A stretch of 64,000 nt of DNA, taken from the NCBI GenBank assembly GCA_942159475.1, contig OW804094.1, forward strand, positions 54,804,966 through 54,868,965, given 5' to 3'. The stretch is from Sthenelais limicola. Lineage: Eukaryota; Annelida; Polychaeta; Phyllodocida; Sigalionidae. A model generated the notes under the pieces. It searched no databases, had not been told where the DNA came from, and saw only the letters and a list, made by a program, of their open reading frames with translations. Shown piece by piece: positions 54,501-64,000 of the stretch. The stretch's first letter is position 1. Every line of letters begins with the position of its first letter. The position numbers and the translations under genes are program-made.

Positions 54501-56491
54501 TGAAACCACTTTCTGTCTGATTCGAATTATTATTTAGAATTGTTGCTGTCATGTTTCTGTTGGCTCAGATTTTCAATCTAGCGTGAAAAGCTCAAAAACG
54601 GGCTCTTTCTGAAAAGCTGTTATGACACCCCCCACCCCCGTCGGTGTCACTGAATAGGCAAGACGCTTGGTCTGTCTAATTGGTTGATGCGCCATCATGC
54701 GCGATGATAGAAATATATACAAGAGTTCAGAAAATATTTTTTTAAATATTTTTATTCACTGCCGTAGCATGGTGTTGCCGTGGTAGGCAGCGTAGATGGT
54801 GAGATATGACGGACCCACTACATATGAAACTTTTGTTCAATTAAGCTTGGGCATGTGTCATGTGTAGCTTTTAACATGATTAATCCATATTTGCATGCAA
54901 TTTGTAAGCCAAGAAAACGTATATGACCTACGTGCACTGATCAAGGATGCCTCAGGTATCCAACTCTCTAAATGTCATCACCTATCTTGGGCTTTGCTTC
55001 TAATCACAGGGGTGATGACATTTACAACCGTGCATGATATTTTATGATATTTATTTCTGAAATGGTACCGCTCTAAGTGGCCCTATTCATTTGCGCGTAT
55101 TACGGCCACGTATGTGAGATAGTGACTCGACCTGCCATTTCATGTTAGAATTACAAGAGAAGGATTGCATTGGGGTTAACGAGAATATATTGCAAGGACT
55201 GATCGGGCATGGAGAATCAGACATACAGAATAATGAGAGGGAGGTAATGCCCTGTGTCCATGACTTAGCGTGCAGTGATTGAAGATACACAAAGACTGAT
55301 AATAGGGACTGATGCAAGTGGCATGACAAAAATAGTCGTCATGAAAGACATTTTCTTTCATGCCAAATGGTGTGTGTGGGGGGGGGGGGCGGGGGGGGGG
55401 GGGCATTCCTCCATTAGTTTTTAGTGAAAACAGTCCACACACCTTCGATTCGTGAAGTCGAATCGAGAAGTGCTGCCAACTCTCCGGCTTTTGGGGTCCT
55501 AAAATGCCCATCTCCGGCCTCTGGATTTGAACCCTTTATTTAATTAAAAGCTGCTTTTCTCTGGCTTTTGGACGGTTTGGAAATCAAACCCTAAAGCATT
55601 AATAATTTCGGAATTTGGGGTTTATCCCGGCCGTACCGATCACTTTGTAAAGACCTTAAAATTTGCCTTATTCGTCAACAACTTAACTTCAAACAAACCT
55701 ATATTTCATTAGCCTACTAATGTGACTGAAAGGTTCGAAATGTTATACCTAGTTATTAAAAATAACTAACAATGTCAGTGTCGCCATGCAGACACTAGCC
55801 TTGGTAATGTTACTAAGTGATAACCAATAATATCACCTGTAACAGGTGTTCAGTTACGTCACACCAAAGTGACGTCACATCCTAGAGCGTTTTGACTCAT
55901 TCAGTGGTAGCACAGAGAGCGAACAACTCCGTTCACTCTAGTTATTAAAAAAAAAGTAAAGAGTATATCAGATATGATGCCATTTTGCAGATTATTAATA
56001 GATGATATTTCAATCTGAACTTTTTCATTAAAAAGAAAAGATTGTTGTAAATCAGCCCACTGACAGCAATATTTTAAATAGGCTATGAACTTGTTCGATT
56101 ATAATTATATGATGACATAAATTGCACCAAATATCCAATATACCTATAACACAAACTACAGAAACCTCAGGCTTTTGGGCCTTCCAAAAGATTTAGCTAT
56201 TATTCCTGTAGCTTCCCGTCAAGACCCTTCGTTACTGAAACATTTATTCCCGTACTGGCTTTTGGTGTAAGCATAAAACAAGTTCTGTTAAGGACATGTA
56301 GAGCTTCAGTACCTCTATGCTCTGACTCATTGATCATATAAAAGCTTAGCGAGAAGCTGCACATAGACTGAGATTCCCCTGGATTGCCCCCTGATTCATC
56401 AGCCCGCTAAACAGAATGGGTGTTTCCCTCCACATGCGTTCACTTATAGCTACATACCTACATACTAGCATGTATAATCCAGAGGATTTTA
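51509..56491. other. No recognisable gene
   Basis: Frames at 51912-52199 (plus), 51885-52169 (minus), 52810-53043 (plus), 53500-53706 (minus) and 55176-55511 (minus) lack recognisable domains. 55378-55403 is a G-run pair (12 G, C, 13 G). The region just upstream of the gag (51509-51700) may hold the element's 5' repeat, but no partner copy is in the window. Confidence 0.45.
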
Positions 56492-56634
56492 AGATAGAAC
56501 TCAATGAGAGATGGATATAGTATGACGTATTCCCAAAACACGAGTGCGTGGTTTTTCCGTTTTCCAGAAAAATAACGCACAAGTGTTTTGTGAATACGTC
56601 ATTCTATATCCATCTCTGTTGGGTTCTATTTTTA
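56492..56634. mobile_element. Foldback MITE with arms of about 65 bp
   Basis: AGATAGAACTCAATGAGAG.. ATGGATATAG-ATGACGTATTC-CAAAACAC in the left arm pairs with the complement of the right arm (56571-56634), with roughly one mismatch per eight bases. The centre is a short GTTTTCCAG-like spacer. One arm recurs alone at 57388-57425, so the sequence is dispersed. Confidence 0.8.
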
Positions 56635-57387
56635 TGCCATGATATATATATTATAGCCTTATTTAATCATTATTTACCTTCATTTGATGTTTTGCAACCC
56701 TCTGACTCAGCAAAAACAAGCACCTACCACGTTGCGTCATGAAATGAGCGTCATTTATTGGTGCAGCTAGATTTACGTAACCAATCAAAATAGCGGAGTA
56801 AATTGACTGCATTCAAAAAGCGGATTTCGCTAGTGAAATATATGCATGCATATGCCATGGGCTAATCTGGACATGTTTTTGTGGATACGCACACCTATCA
56901 TGGCATTAATAGACAGAACTAACCTTAGTTATGTATTTCCGATTGTTCTTCACTGAGTTGGAGGCAGGGGAAACCCGAGGGGCTGGAGCGTTGTGTAGAC
57001 CCGAGGGGTTCCCCTCCCCTCGTCTTATTTGACCTCTTCCAAACGATTTTAAACATATTAGATGGCTTTTAATTACGGTAACATGCTGCGAGAGAAATAC
57101 AGCAAGGGCATGGCATGGTTCCATTAATGCTTGAATTTATGACGGCCGTTGTAACGCTGACGACGGCCACCGAAGTTTCAATACTTAGCAGAGGACGTAG
57201 CGTCATGGCATGACATGTCACTATGACAATGCTAACCTACTTTTACAGTAACCAATAAAATCGCAGAAACGATAATTGGGTCATCTGTTTCTTCCCTAGG
57301 GAGGAATGAAACATATTTCTTCCTGCTTGCTCACATATAACAAGCCTATACTAAGTCTATGGACACTCTGTTCCAGAGGTGAAATAA
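56635..57387. other. No recognisable gene
   Basis: Nothing recognisable was seen beyond short unsupported frames (56548-56742 plus, 56906-57124 minus). Confidence 0.45.
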
Positions 57388-57425
57388 TAAGATAGAACTC
57401 AACAAGAGATGGATATAGGGTGACG
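57388..57425 (+). repeat. Single arm of the 56.5 kb foldback MITE
   Basis: AAGATAGAACTCAACAAGAG and GATGGATATAG-GTGACGTATT match the left arm at 56491-56530 with few changes. No inverted partner follows, so this is a broken copy. Confidence 0.7.
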
Positions 57426-58545
57426 TATTTCTAAGTAAAGAATCAAAGAAAAGAAAATTTATTTCCACAATTAGAAAGAAAATACAGTTCTTGTCATTCA
57501 TAGCTTTTGACCATACATATTGAAATCGTTCAAGAGTTTTATCACATTGTCACATACATACAAATTGGGTCTAACTTTACCCTAGAATATGTACTCTAGT
57601 TTACAGAAATATAGAATATTTTGCGATACAGAAAATATAGTTTGTGACAGACCACAGCAAAAGGCTTGTGCTCTTAAGTGAGCCAGTTAAAAATGTTGTT
57701 TGAGTGAAAAATATGGGTCTCTATATGATTCTAAAAAGTGTCATGTTAATCTTTACAATCCCAGATTTCACCTAAAAGGCCATTTTTCAGTGAAAATTGG
57801 TCAAATTCGGGACATTTCGGCTTTCAATTCTTCACACTGCCATTTCCACCATTATGTACAAAGTTGACATATATATGTGCCAAAAATTGACAAATTTAAT
57901 TTTGTATGTTCAATACGGTCCCCGATGGTGCAGAACCATCAGCTCTGCAAATGCGATCCAGGTGATATCCACCTCCTTACATTGACTGACCTCTGTGGGC
58001 TGTTGCGCCTGCACCAACTCTCAGGAGAGTTACCGAGACGGCAACTAGTGCTGGCATCTTTTGGGCGCTCTTCGTCCAGCTTTCACTTCATTGATAATGA
58101 CAGAAGGTGTGACCTTTGAGTCCATTGTTTTCGATCTGAATGCCAACATTCTTTGCGATAGATAGAACTGTCCATTTAGTTACGAAGCAAAAATGAGACA
58201 TCACATTATTAGCTATTATTGTGTGGAAATTGTCACGTGAGGGGAATTCAGCGTGGAAACATGTAATGGTTGTAGGTGTTTAATGATGATTGTGCAGACG
58301 CCAAACTTCCTCCTTTAACAAATTAGCCAGACAAGATGAGGAGGAAATGTGAATATTGGCCCACATTGCTGTTGTACATCTTGTGGGAAATGAACGAGTC
58401 TATGGCAGGACAAAAATGTGCTTGTCTAGATTTAAAGGCATGTTACATGATGTTACGGTCACCTGGCTTTTAACCATTTATTATACCTTTGGGAGAGTTG
58501 ATATGATACGTCCATAGGCTTAAGCACTGAGCGTCATATCAAAGA
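57426..58545. other. No recognisable gene; one short dispersed repeat
   Basis: A 26-base string starting CATTGACTGACCTCTGTGGG at 57980-58005 recurs exactly at 59543-59568. The frames at 57797-58119 are unrecognised. Confidence 0.45.
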
Positions 58546-58578
58546 GAGCGGGTAATACGGCCGCCGTATTACCCGCTC
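58546..58578. repeat. Perfect palindrome, 16 bp arms, with an extra third arm copy
   Basis: GAGCGGGTAATACGGC (58546-58561) and its exact complement (58563-58578) are separated by one C. A further near-copy of the right arm (CGCCGTATTACCCCGCTC) follows at 58580-58598. Confidence 0.93.
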
Positions 58579-58598
58579 CCCGCCGTATTACCCCGCTC

Positions 58599-59649
58599 CT
58601 AATGAACGAAATAGTCCTGATCGTTTTTTTTTTATATTTCTATTTAAATAATTCATTCTGCACAAAAAATACACATAATATTAATCGACCATAGCTAGAG
58701 GAAAATAATCGAGTAACTTATTTTCTCTATTTAGTTTACCTTATAATAGATCAAAGGTGTAGGTAGAAACTAACCACCGCCGAAGGCGCTTGTGAGAGCA
58801 GGCAACTGTCGTACATAGATCGGCGTGCTTAGTTACGGTATTGAAGCTATCACTGGGAGCGGTCACGAAAAAATCTGATCAAATAAAGGAAATAATCCAA
58901 AATCCTGTCATGTTTATCGAAGTCTACCTGTTACCAATCCATTAGTCGAGTTTTTAAAAGATGTAAAGCTGCGAAAAGGCAACAAATTGATTAAAAAACG
59001 GGAGCGATTTTCCTGCACAGCACATGTTTTGATTTTGCGAAGCTTAGCCTTAGGGATCCCTAGGTCCACTCGGTAAACCGTCGATCGTTTTCCCGATTTT
59101 CTCCCTAAATAATAAAGCTAGGTATATACTTTAAATGAAAATTTCAACAGAGGAATCATATGTAAAAATGCGATTTTGCTAAGAATATCAAAGATTTAAA
59201 GCTGTTGAATGCTGTGAAACTCACAAATCGATTGACTGGCTCAGAGAACTAGTCACTTGAGTCGGAGAAAAACGGGTGAGGTGGTGTCACCCGGCGAGTT
59301 CAAATGAGAAAAGTACAGACATTTGAACATCAAACTGAACAACATTTATCTTATCAAGTATTTTAAATCGTCCTCATGTCTTAATGATGGTAATTAACCG
59401 AAAATTAAGCGAAATAACGATTCAAAATAGAACTACATTCTGCTGGACTTGTCACAACCCTGCAGGTCTAGCTCGCATTGATATGTACTGATAGTAAAGA
59501 CCCTGAACTATGGGTGGGAGGGGCAGCGTAAGTGCACGTTTGCATTGACTGACCTCTGTGGGCTGTTGATTTTCATCAAATTCCAACCATTTTTCAGCTT
59601 AAATGTCGGTAAATGTAGCGTACCAACCTCTAAAAAGGTAATAATAAAT
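58599..59649. other. No recognisable gene
   Basis: The second copy of the 26-base repeat lies at 59543-59568. No coding or RNA signal was seen. Confidence 0.45.
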
Positions 59650-59792
59650 GCAAAAGTGCATTCGGGACGATCTGTCGTCCCATATTTCCCTTGGGCTACG
59701 TGATTTTCGGTTCATTCGCTACGCTCATTCACTGAAAATCACAACGCCCGCTGGAAATATGGGACAACAGATCGTCCCTCATGCGCTTTTGC
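59650..59792. mobile_element. Foldback MITE, arms of about 63 bp
   Basis: GCAAAAGTGCATTCGGGACGATCTGTCGTCCCATATTTCC.. in the left arm pairs with the right arm GGAAATATGGGACAACAGATCGTCCC..GCGCTTTTGC with about ten mismatches. Around 20 bases, including TTCGCTACGCTCATTC, form the loop. No clear target duplication is seen. Confidence 0.8.
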
Positions 59793-60081
59793 CTATATAT
59801 CAGTATCTTTAATCACATATCAGTATCATTAACCATATATCAGTACCTTTAATCATTATGTCAGTATCTTTAATCACTTTTGACCAGCTATACAGCATTT
59901 ATTCTCGGACTGGCTTTTGTTGTAAGCATAAGAGATGTTCTGTTAACATGTCAAGCTTCACGCAGTCTTTCTCAGGCATCTATGCTAATTAACTAATTTG
60001 AATCACAACAAGGATGATATAATGTCGCGGACGCTGCCTGTATTGGTACGCGGATTACTGGTTTTAATATTGATTATATAT
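59793..60081. repeat. Short tandem repeat TATCAGTA(T/C)CTTTAATCA
   Basis: Four units of about 25-30 bp (ATATCAGTATC-TTAATCA) lie at 59797-59880. Related strings (CAGTATCTTTAATC) reappear near 62191-62213. Confidence 0.65.
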
Positions 60082-61958
60082 ATGACCCATTCTCACGAAA
60101 GTGGTGCAACGCCCCATTTTTTCCATTGATTGGTCAATAACTTTGTCAATTCTGATCAGAGAGACAAATGAATTGACCAGATACATCCGTCTTTCCATGA
60201 GCATTAATAAGATATATATACTTTTGTGTATCTATAAGGTATATTTTAATATTTATGTACTATCAAATCAGGAGAAATACCCAAATAATCACTCTCAAAT
60301 TTATAGTTATTATAGAAAAAAATCGATATACATGAATAAAACTCATGTCATAGAATAGGGGATGAAAACCAAACAAAATGTTATATTAAGGTTAAATATA
60401 TTTGCATAAGTTATGCTTCCAACTCAATCTGAAAGAAAATGGCTAAATTAGGGTGAAAAAACGTCGCCAGACAAAATGGCTGTGCTTTTTAAAATTATTA
60501 AATAATTTTCCCTAAATAGTCTGATTTCATAACTATAGGTTTGGAGATACACATATACCACCACTGGAAGATACGTATTACCTACAATCAGCAGCAATCC
60601 TGATAATCAGCATATAATCAGTGGAAAAAACGTCGCCACCTTTTTTCAAATATTAGCCAAATTAAGTTATTTTTCACCTTATCTTTAAATATGGCTTTGC
60701 TTAAAGAATTACTTGACAAAATAATCTCAAAATATCTTTTCTGATATAAATACTAGACTGTGTTCATTGGGCGACGTTTTTTCTATTGATTAATGTGATG
60801 TGTTTCAGGGAAATGAGTTACAAGTCATATAAAATGGATTTTGAGATATCACAATTATTGAAAAGATATGATCAAGTGGATTCCGATAATGAAAACATTA
60901 AGGACATCTAAGAAATGTTTCCATATTTTATGTTGGTTGTATTCATGTATTTATGTTTGAAAAAAAGTTTGCAATATTTCTGAATGGGTAATTACCAGTA
61001 AAGTAGCTAAATATTCTCCATAGGATGATGTTAGAAATTGAAGGATATATTTAATACACTGTCCTGCAATTTGGTACAGGTATTGCTATGATCAATAGCA
61101 CTAAGCATCCCAAAAATAAGAATATTCCAAGAAAGAAATCTGATGATTTAATCACTTTGAATGATATCACTTTTGTGATTTGTGACTCATTTTTCTGGGA
61201 CACATCATATATGACTCTACTGCATGAAAACGTCACCATCCTTGAGTGGAAATTGTCATGAATGACGAATTTTCAAAGAATAATGCTAAAACGGTCTAAA
61301 ATAGGGTCAGTCATGTATTAAAAACATCAAAAATAGCAATCAAGCTTTATATAATTGAGTAAATATGACATAGATTGGGCGACGTTTTTTCTGAGTGAAA
61401 AAACGTCGCCCATATTTGAACCCTTAAATGAGGATACTTTACCAAAAATGTGGGTAACTAATCATACTCAGGGGCAAAAGGTGATATTTGATTATATTAT
61501 AAAAGAATAATGAGAACATTTTGAGAATAATGAATAAAAATACAATCAATGATAGGATGTTTCATTTGATCAATATGGGAATCCAGTTTCTGACTTTTTT
61601 TGTTGTCCCTGATTTAAAAAGTTTTTATACAGGAAAGAAAAACTTTTCTTGGCTATTACATTAAGAAAACATTTAGTTAGAGAATGGTGATAGAAATAAT
61701 TGATAATATATAAATTTAATAGAGAAATGATCTTTTCTAACTAATATAGGGGTGTGCGACGTTTTTTCACCAAATTTTCTACATCAATCTTTAATAATCT
61801 CCTGTACAAAAACTATTGGTCTAATTTAATGGCAAACTCAGATATATTACCGCCTATAAAAAATTATCTTTAAACTTACTAACTCTCAGATTGACCAAAC
61901 AAAATATAAATTTTACCCTTTTAGGACAGGCTGCACCATTTTCGTGAGAATGGGTCAT
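60082..61958. mobile_element. Non-autonomous DNA transposon, 1,877 bp, with ACGTCGCC motifs
   Basis: The ends ATGACCCATTCTCACGAAAGTGGTGCA (60082-60108) and the complement at 61932-61958 match with one mismatch over 27 bp. TATATAT flanks both sides (60075-60081 and 61959-61965). Because the flank is AT-simple, the duplication length is uncertain. Inside, AAAAAACGTCGCC-type strings occur in both orientations near 60467, 60627, 60769, 61376, 61400 and 61755, with one perfect palindrome (61376-61412). No transposase frame is present; the longest frame (60101-60358) is unrecognised and AT-rich. Confidence 0.85.
61376..61412. repeat. Perfect palindrome inside the 60.1 kb element
   Basis: TGGGCGACGTTTTTTC (61376-61391), loop TGAGT, then the exact complement (61397-61412). 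The same GCGACGTTTTTTC unit occurs singly elsewhere in the element. Confidence 0.93.
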
Positions 61959-61965
61959 TATATAT

Positions 61966-64000
61966 GTGTTCTAGGAGGTAACAGATAACTGAAAAATGAT
62001 GTCTAATTAATTTTCATGGTGTAAAATGTATTTAATTCGAACTATTCCGTCCTTAGTTGTGGCCGGAAGATCTACTCGCTCACGCGGATAGAGGATCTAA
62101 GCCCAATTCTCTAACTGTATCTTGATTTTGTCTGAATAAAAATTCTTATATATATGCTGTGACTCATCGATCAGAAGCTTTATGATTGCATCAGTATCTT
62201 TAATCTTTAATCACTTATAGCTAAACCTGGTCATACGTGATTTTAAGTCTTTTAAAGATACTGATATAATCTCATTAACTTCTTCCTGTTCCTCCTTACT
62301 TTCCTCGATCCCCATGCTTACCTCCACATCCTCCTACCTCCGACTTTTACATTTGTATTGCATAACAATTTCATGGTAATGATACTAAAAAGTACTCAAC
62401 CTCCATTAAGCAGTATCACATGCCAGTCCCCACAGACTAATTATCATAATGATTACGCGTGTTTTATTTTGTAACAAAGTACAACCACCATTGGCCTTCA
62501 TTGGCCTATTTAAGAAAAAGATGACCTATACAAAGACCACTGACTCAATGTACCTGAAAGTCCCTTTTCTTTTGTCCACACGAGAATTAGTGTTAGAGTA
62601 TATTGTTAGTTTGCGAGTCTAAAATGTACGTTTTCATAGCCATGAACACGTCAAGATGGGGGATAGATGTGAAACGTGAGAGATTATTGAATTCATACAT
62701 GTACTTTGGAATGTGAGTATAAAGCACAAAGCCTACATTAACATTTAAACTCAACATTTAAAATAATTAATAATGTATATAGGATAGCCATTGATGCTTT
62801 TGTGCCGTCATGAGATACTGAGAACTTTTGTTATACACCCTACATGGATAAACATGTTTCAAACTCAACTCAAATATATATATATTTGATATGTGCAGTT
62901 AATCCGAATTACCACGGGTTATGCCCATTTTCTCCTTTATCTAATTTTCATCTAATAGAAATATTTTAATCTACATAGGTCCTTCCCCTGTTTTTGTTTG
63001 TATATATAAATGTATGCAGAAATTCTCTCCTATGTTTACCTATTTATTCGATCTGTAAAGGAACTGCTAAAATGTGTGCTTTGAACATGTTTGAAGTCAA
63101 ACCGATGTCTTTTCCCTTGACTTTACTTACTATTGAAGTACCAGGGGGCGCTGTTAGAAATAAAGTGTTATGGCTTAAAGGACGTTATAATTAACTTTTA
63201 CGTTCTACCTCAAATGTGCTTAAGTGGTCAAAACTTCAACTAGCGAAACTTATTAAACAGCTATTACCTATATTAAATATCTCGAGTACGCAAGGAGTAG
63301 CAACCGGCGAAAAGTGAGTAGGACATTAATGCTGTTAGCATTACCTTGCGAGGTACGGTTGTAGTAGTTATTTGTTTAGCTTCATGCGATATGCTACCAC
63401 CTCAGGGTATCACATGGTTTCTCCTACAGGGACACAATGGCTTGCTTACATAGCCTATAAAAAAGTTCCCCAGGCCCTACCGGATCAATCAATGCCTATC
63501 ACTGAATGCGCACTTGTATACATATACATGCAGTTACTTCGACTTTAGAAGGTCTGGAAACATCGTGGAGCAAGAAACTTAGAGGTATGTATACAAATCG
63601 TTCATAACTTTCCCATCGGAATGTTCGTTAAGAATTCTCAGAAAATCGTATGTCTGTGTGTGGCGGTGGGGGGGGGGGGGGGGGGGGGGGAGAGAGAGCG
63701 ATATACCTGGTATGAAGAGAATTCTTCAACGGTTGATTTTATCGGATGGGTTCCTCGAGTGTATCCAAATCAATCGCTGTTTATGTATATGCACGTGCAA
63801 ATGCTGCTTTTTAAAAAATACTATATCATGCATGCGATGGCAGCTGATCTTAGAAACAATAAGCGCTCCTCAAAACGTGAATGGGTACGATGAGATTGAT
63901 CTTCTGTCAAAATCTAATTTTACAACTTAGCCTATCCACTGTTCCGACAGGTGCCGTCTTCCCTTCTTTAGCGATTGTATATTGCAATGGGAACATATCA
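61966..64000. other. No recognisable gene; long G run
   Basis: A run of 23 G followed by (AG)n lies at 63668-63700, so frames across it are unreliable. The frame 62994-63194 is unrecognised. No RNA gene or repeat boundary was seen. Confidence 0.45.

Noticed and set aside
59793..59880. Regularly spaced ATCAGTATC-TTAATCA units considered as a CRISPR-like array
   Set aside because: The units are contiguous and imperfect, without unique spacers, and the genome is animal-like.
63621..63930. Two frames of 90 residues across a Gly-rich start
   Set aside because: The 23-G run makes the frame uncertain, and the remaining sequence has no recognisable motif.

Overview
This 64 kb window looks like repeat-rich, gene-poor intergenic (or long-intron) DNA of an animal, most likely an aquatic invertebrate. 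It is AT-rich, contains long poly-G/poly-C runs, and carries an unusually broad mix of element classes: Ngaro and DIRS-like tyrosine-recombinase retrotransposons, an animal-type Ty1/copia element, an L1/Tx1-type LINE, other LINE remnants, an LTR element, a piggyBac relative and several small inverted-repeat elements. The species cannot be determined from the sequence. I recognise no conserved, intact host protein gene and no tRNA or rRNA gene. Almost every long open frame belongs to a mobile element.

Layout. 0-1.7 kb: decayed minus-strand copy of a multi-copy, uncharacterised zinc-ligand-rich protein family. 2.5-3.1 kb: diverged tandem repeat. 5.8-7.6 kb: decayed LINE 3' end with RNase H and a zinc knuckle. 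8.97-9.03 kb: a perfect 59-base palindrome. 9.8-11.8 kb: deleted copia element on the minus strand with recognisable LTR starts and a polypurine tract. 12.7-17.5 kb: a complete, apparently intact Ngaro element (gag, RT/RNase H, tyrosine recombinase; split direct repeats). 17.8-19.2 kb: LTR, primer-binding site and gag remnant of another LTR element. 19.2-22.1 kb: tandem repeats and a piggyBac transposase pseudogene.

23.7-30.0 kb is the most informative part. A tandem array with a unit of about 190-200 bp was hit by a 5.8 kb LINE, leaving an 11 bp target duplication and a poly-A tail. The LINE carries a NADAR-type (YbiA-like ADP-ribose/NAD-linked) domain upstream of an endonuclease/reverse-transcriptase ORF. 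That ORF was later interrupted by a 1.33 kb TTAA-flanked non-autonomous DNA transposon packed with RFX X-box-like palindromes. Removing the inserted element plus one TTAA leaves the LINE frame open.

30.9-33.2 kb: decayed DIRS-like RT/RNase H/recombinase. 35.9-36.2 kb: foldback MITE. 39.2 kb: LINE RT scrap. 40.3-42.3 kb: C-rich inverted repeat around a promoter-like cluster (NRF1, E-box, CCAAT boxes, CRE). 44.8-45.3 kb: diverged relative of the 17.8 kb LTR. 47 kb and 58.5 kb: perfect hairpins. 50.5-51.5 kb: a second, intact Ngaro-type gag without its polymerase. 56.5 kb and 59.7 kb: foldback elements. 60.1-62.0 kb: a 1.88 kb inverted-repeat element with repeated ACGTCGCC-type motifs.

The window reads as nested transposon history rather than as a pathway. 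The Ngaro element is the youngest-looking resident (identical 158 bp repeats, all catalytic residues present). The NADAR-carrying LINE with its nested TTAA element is the most unusual arrangement.
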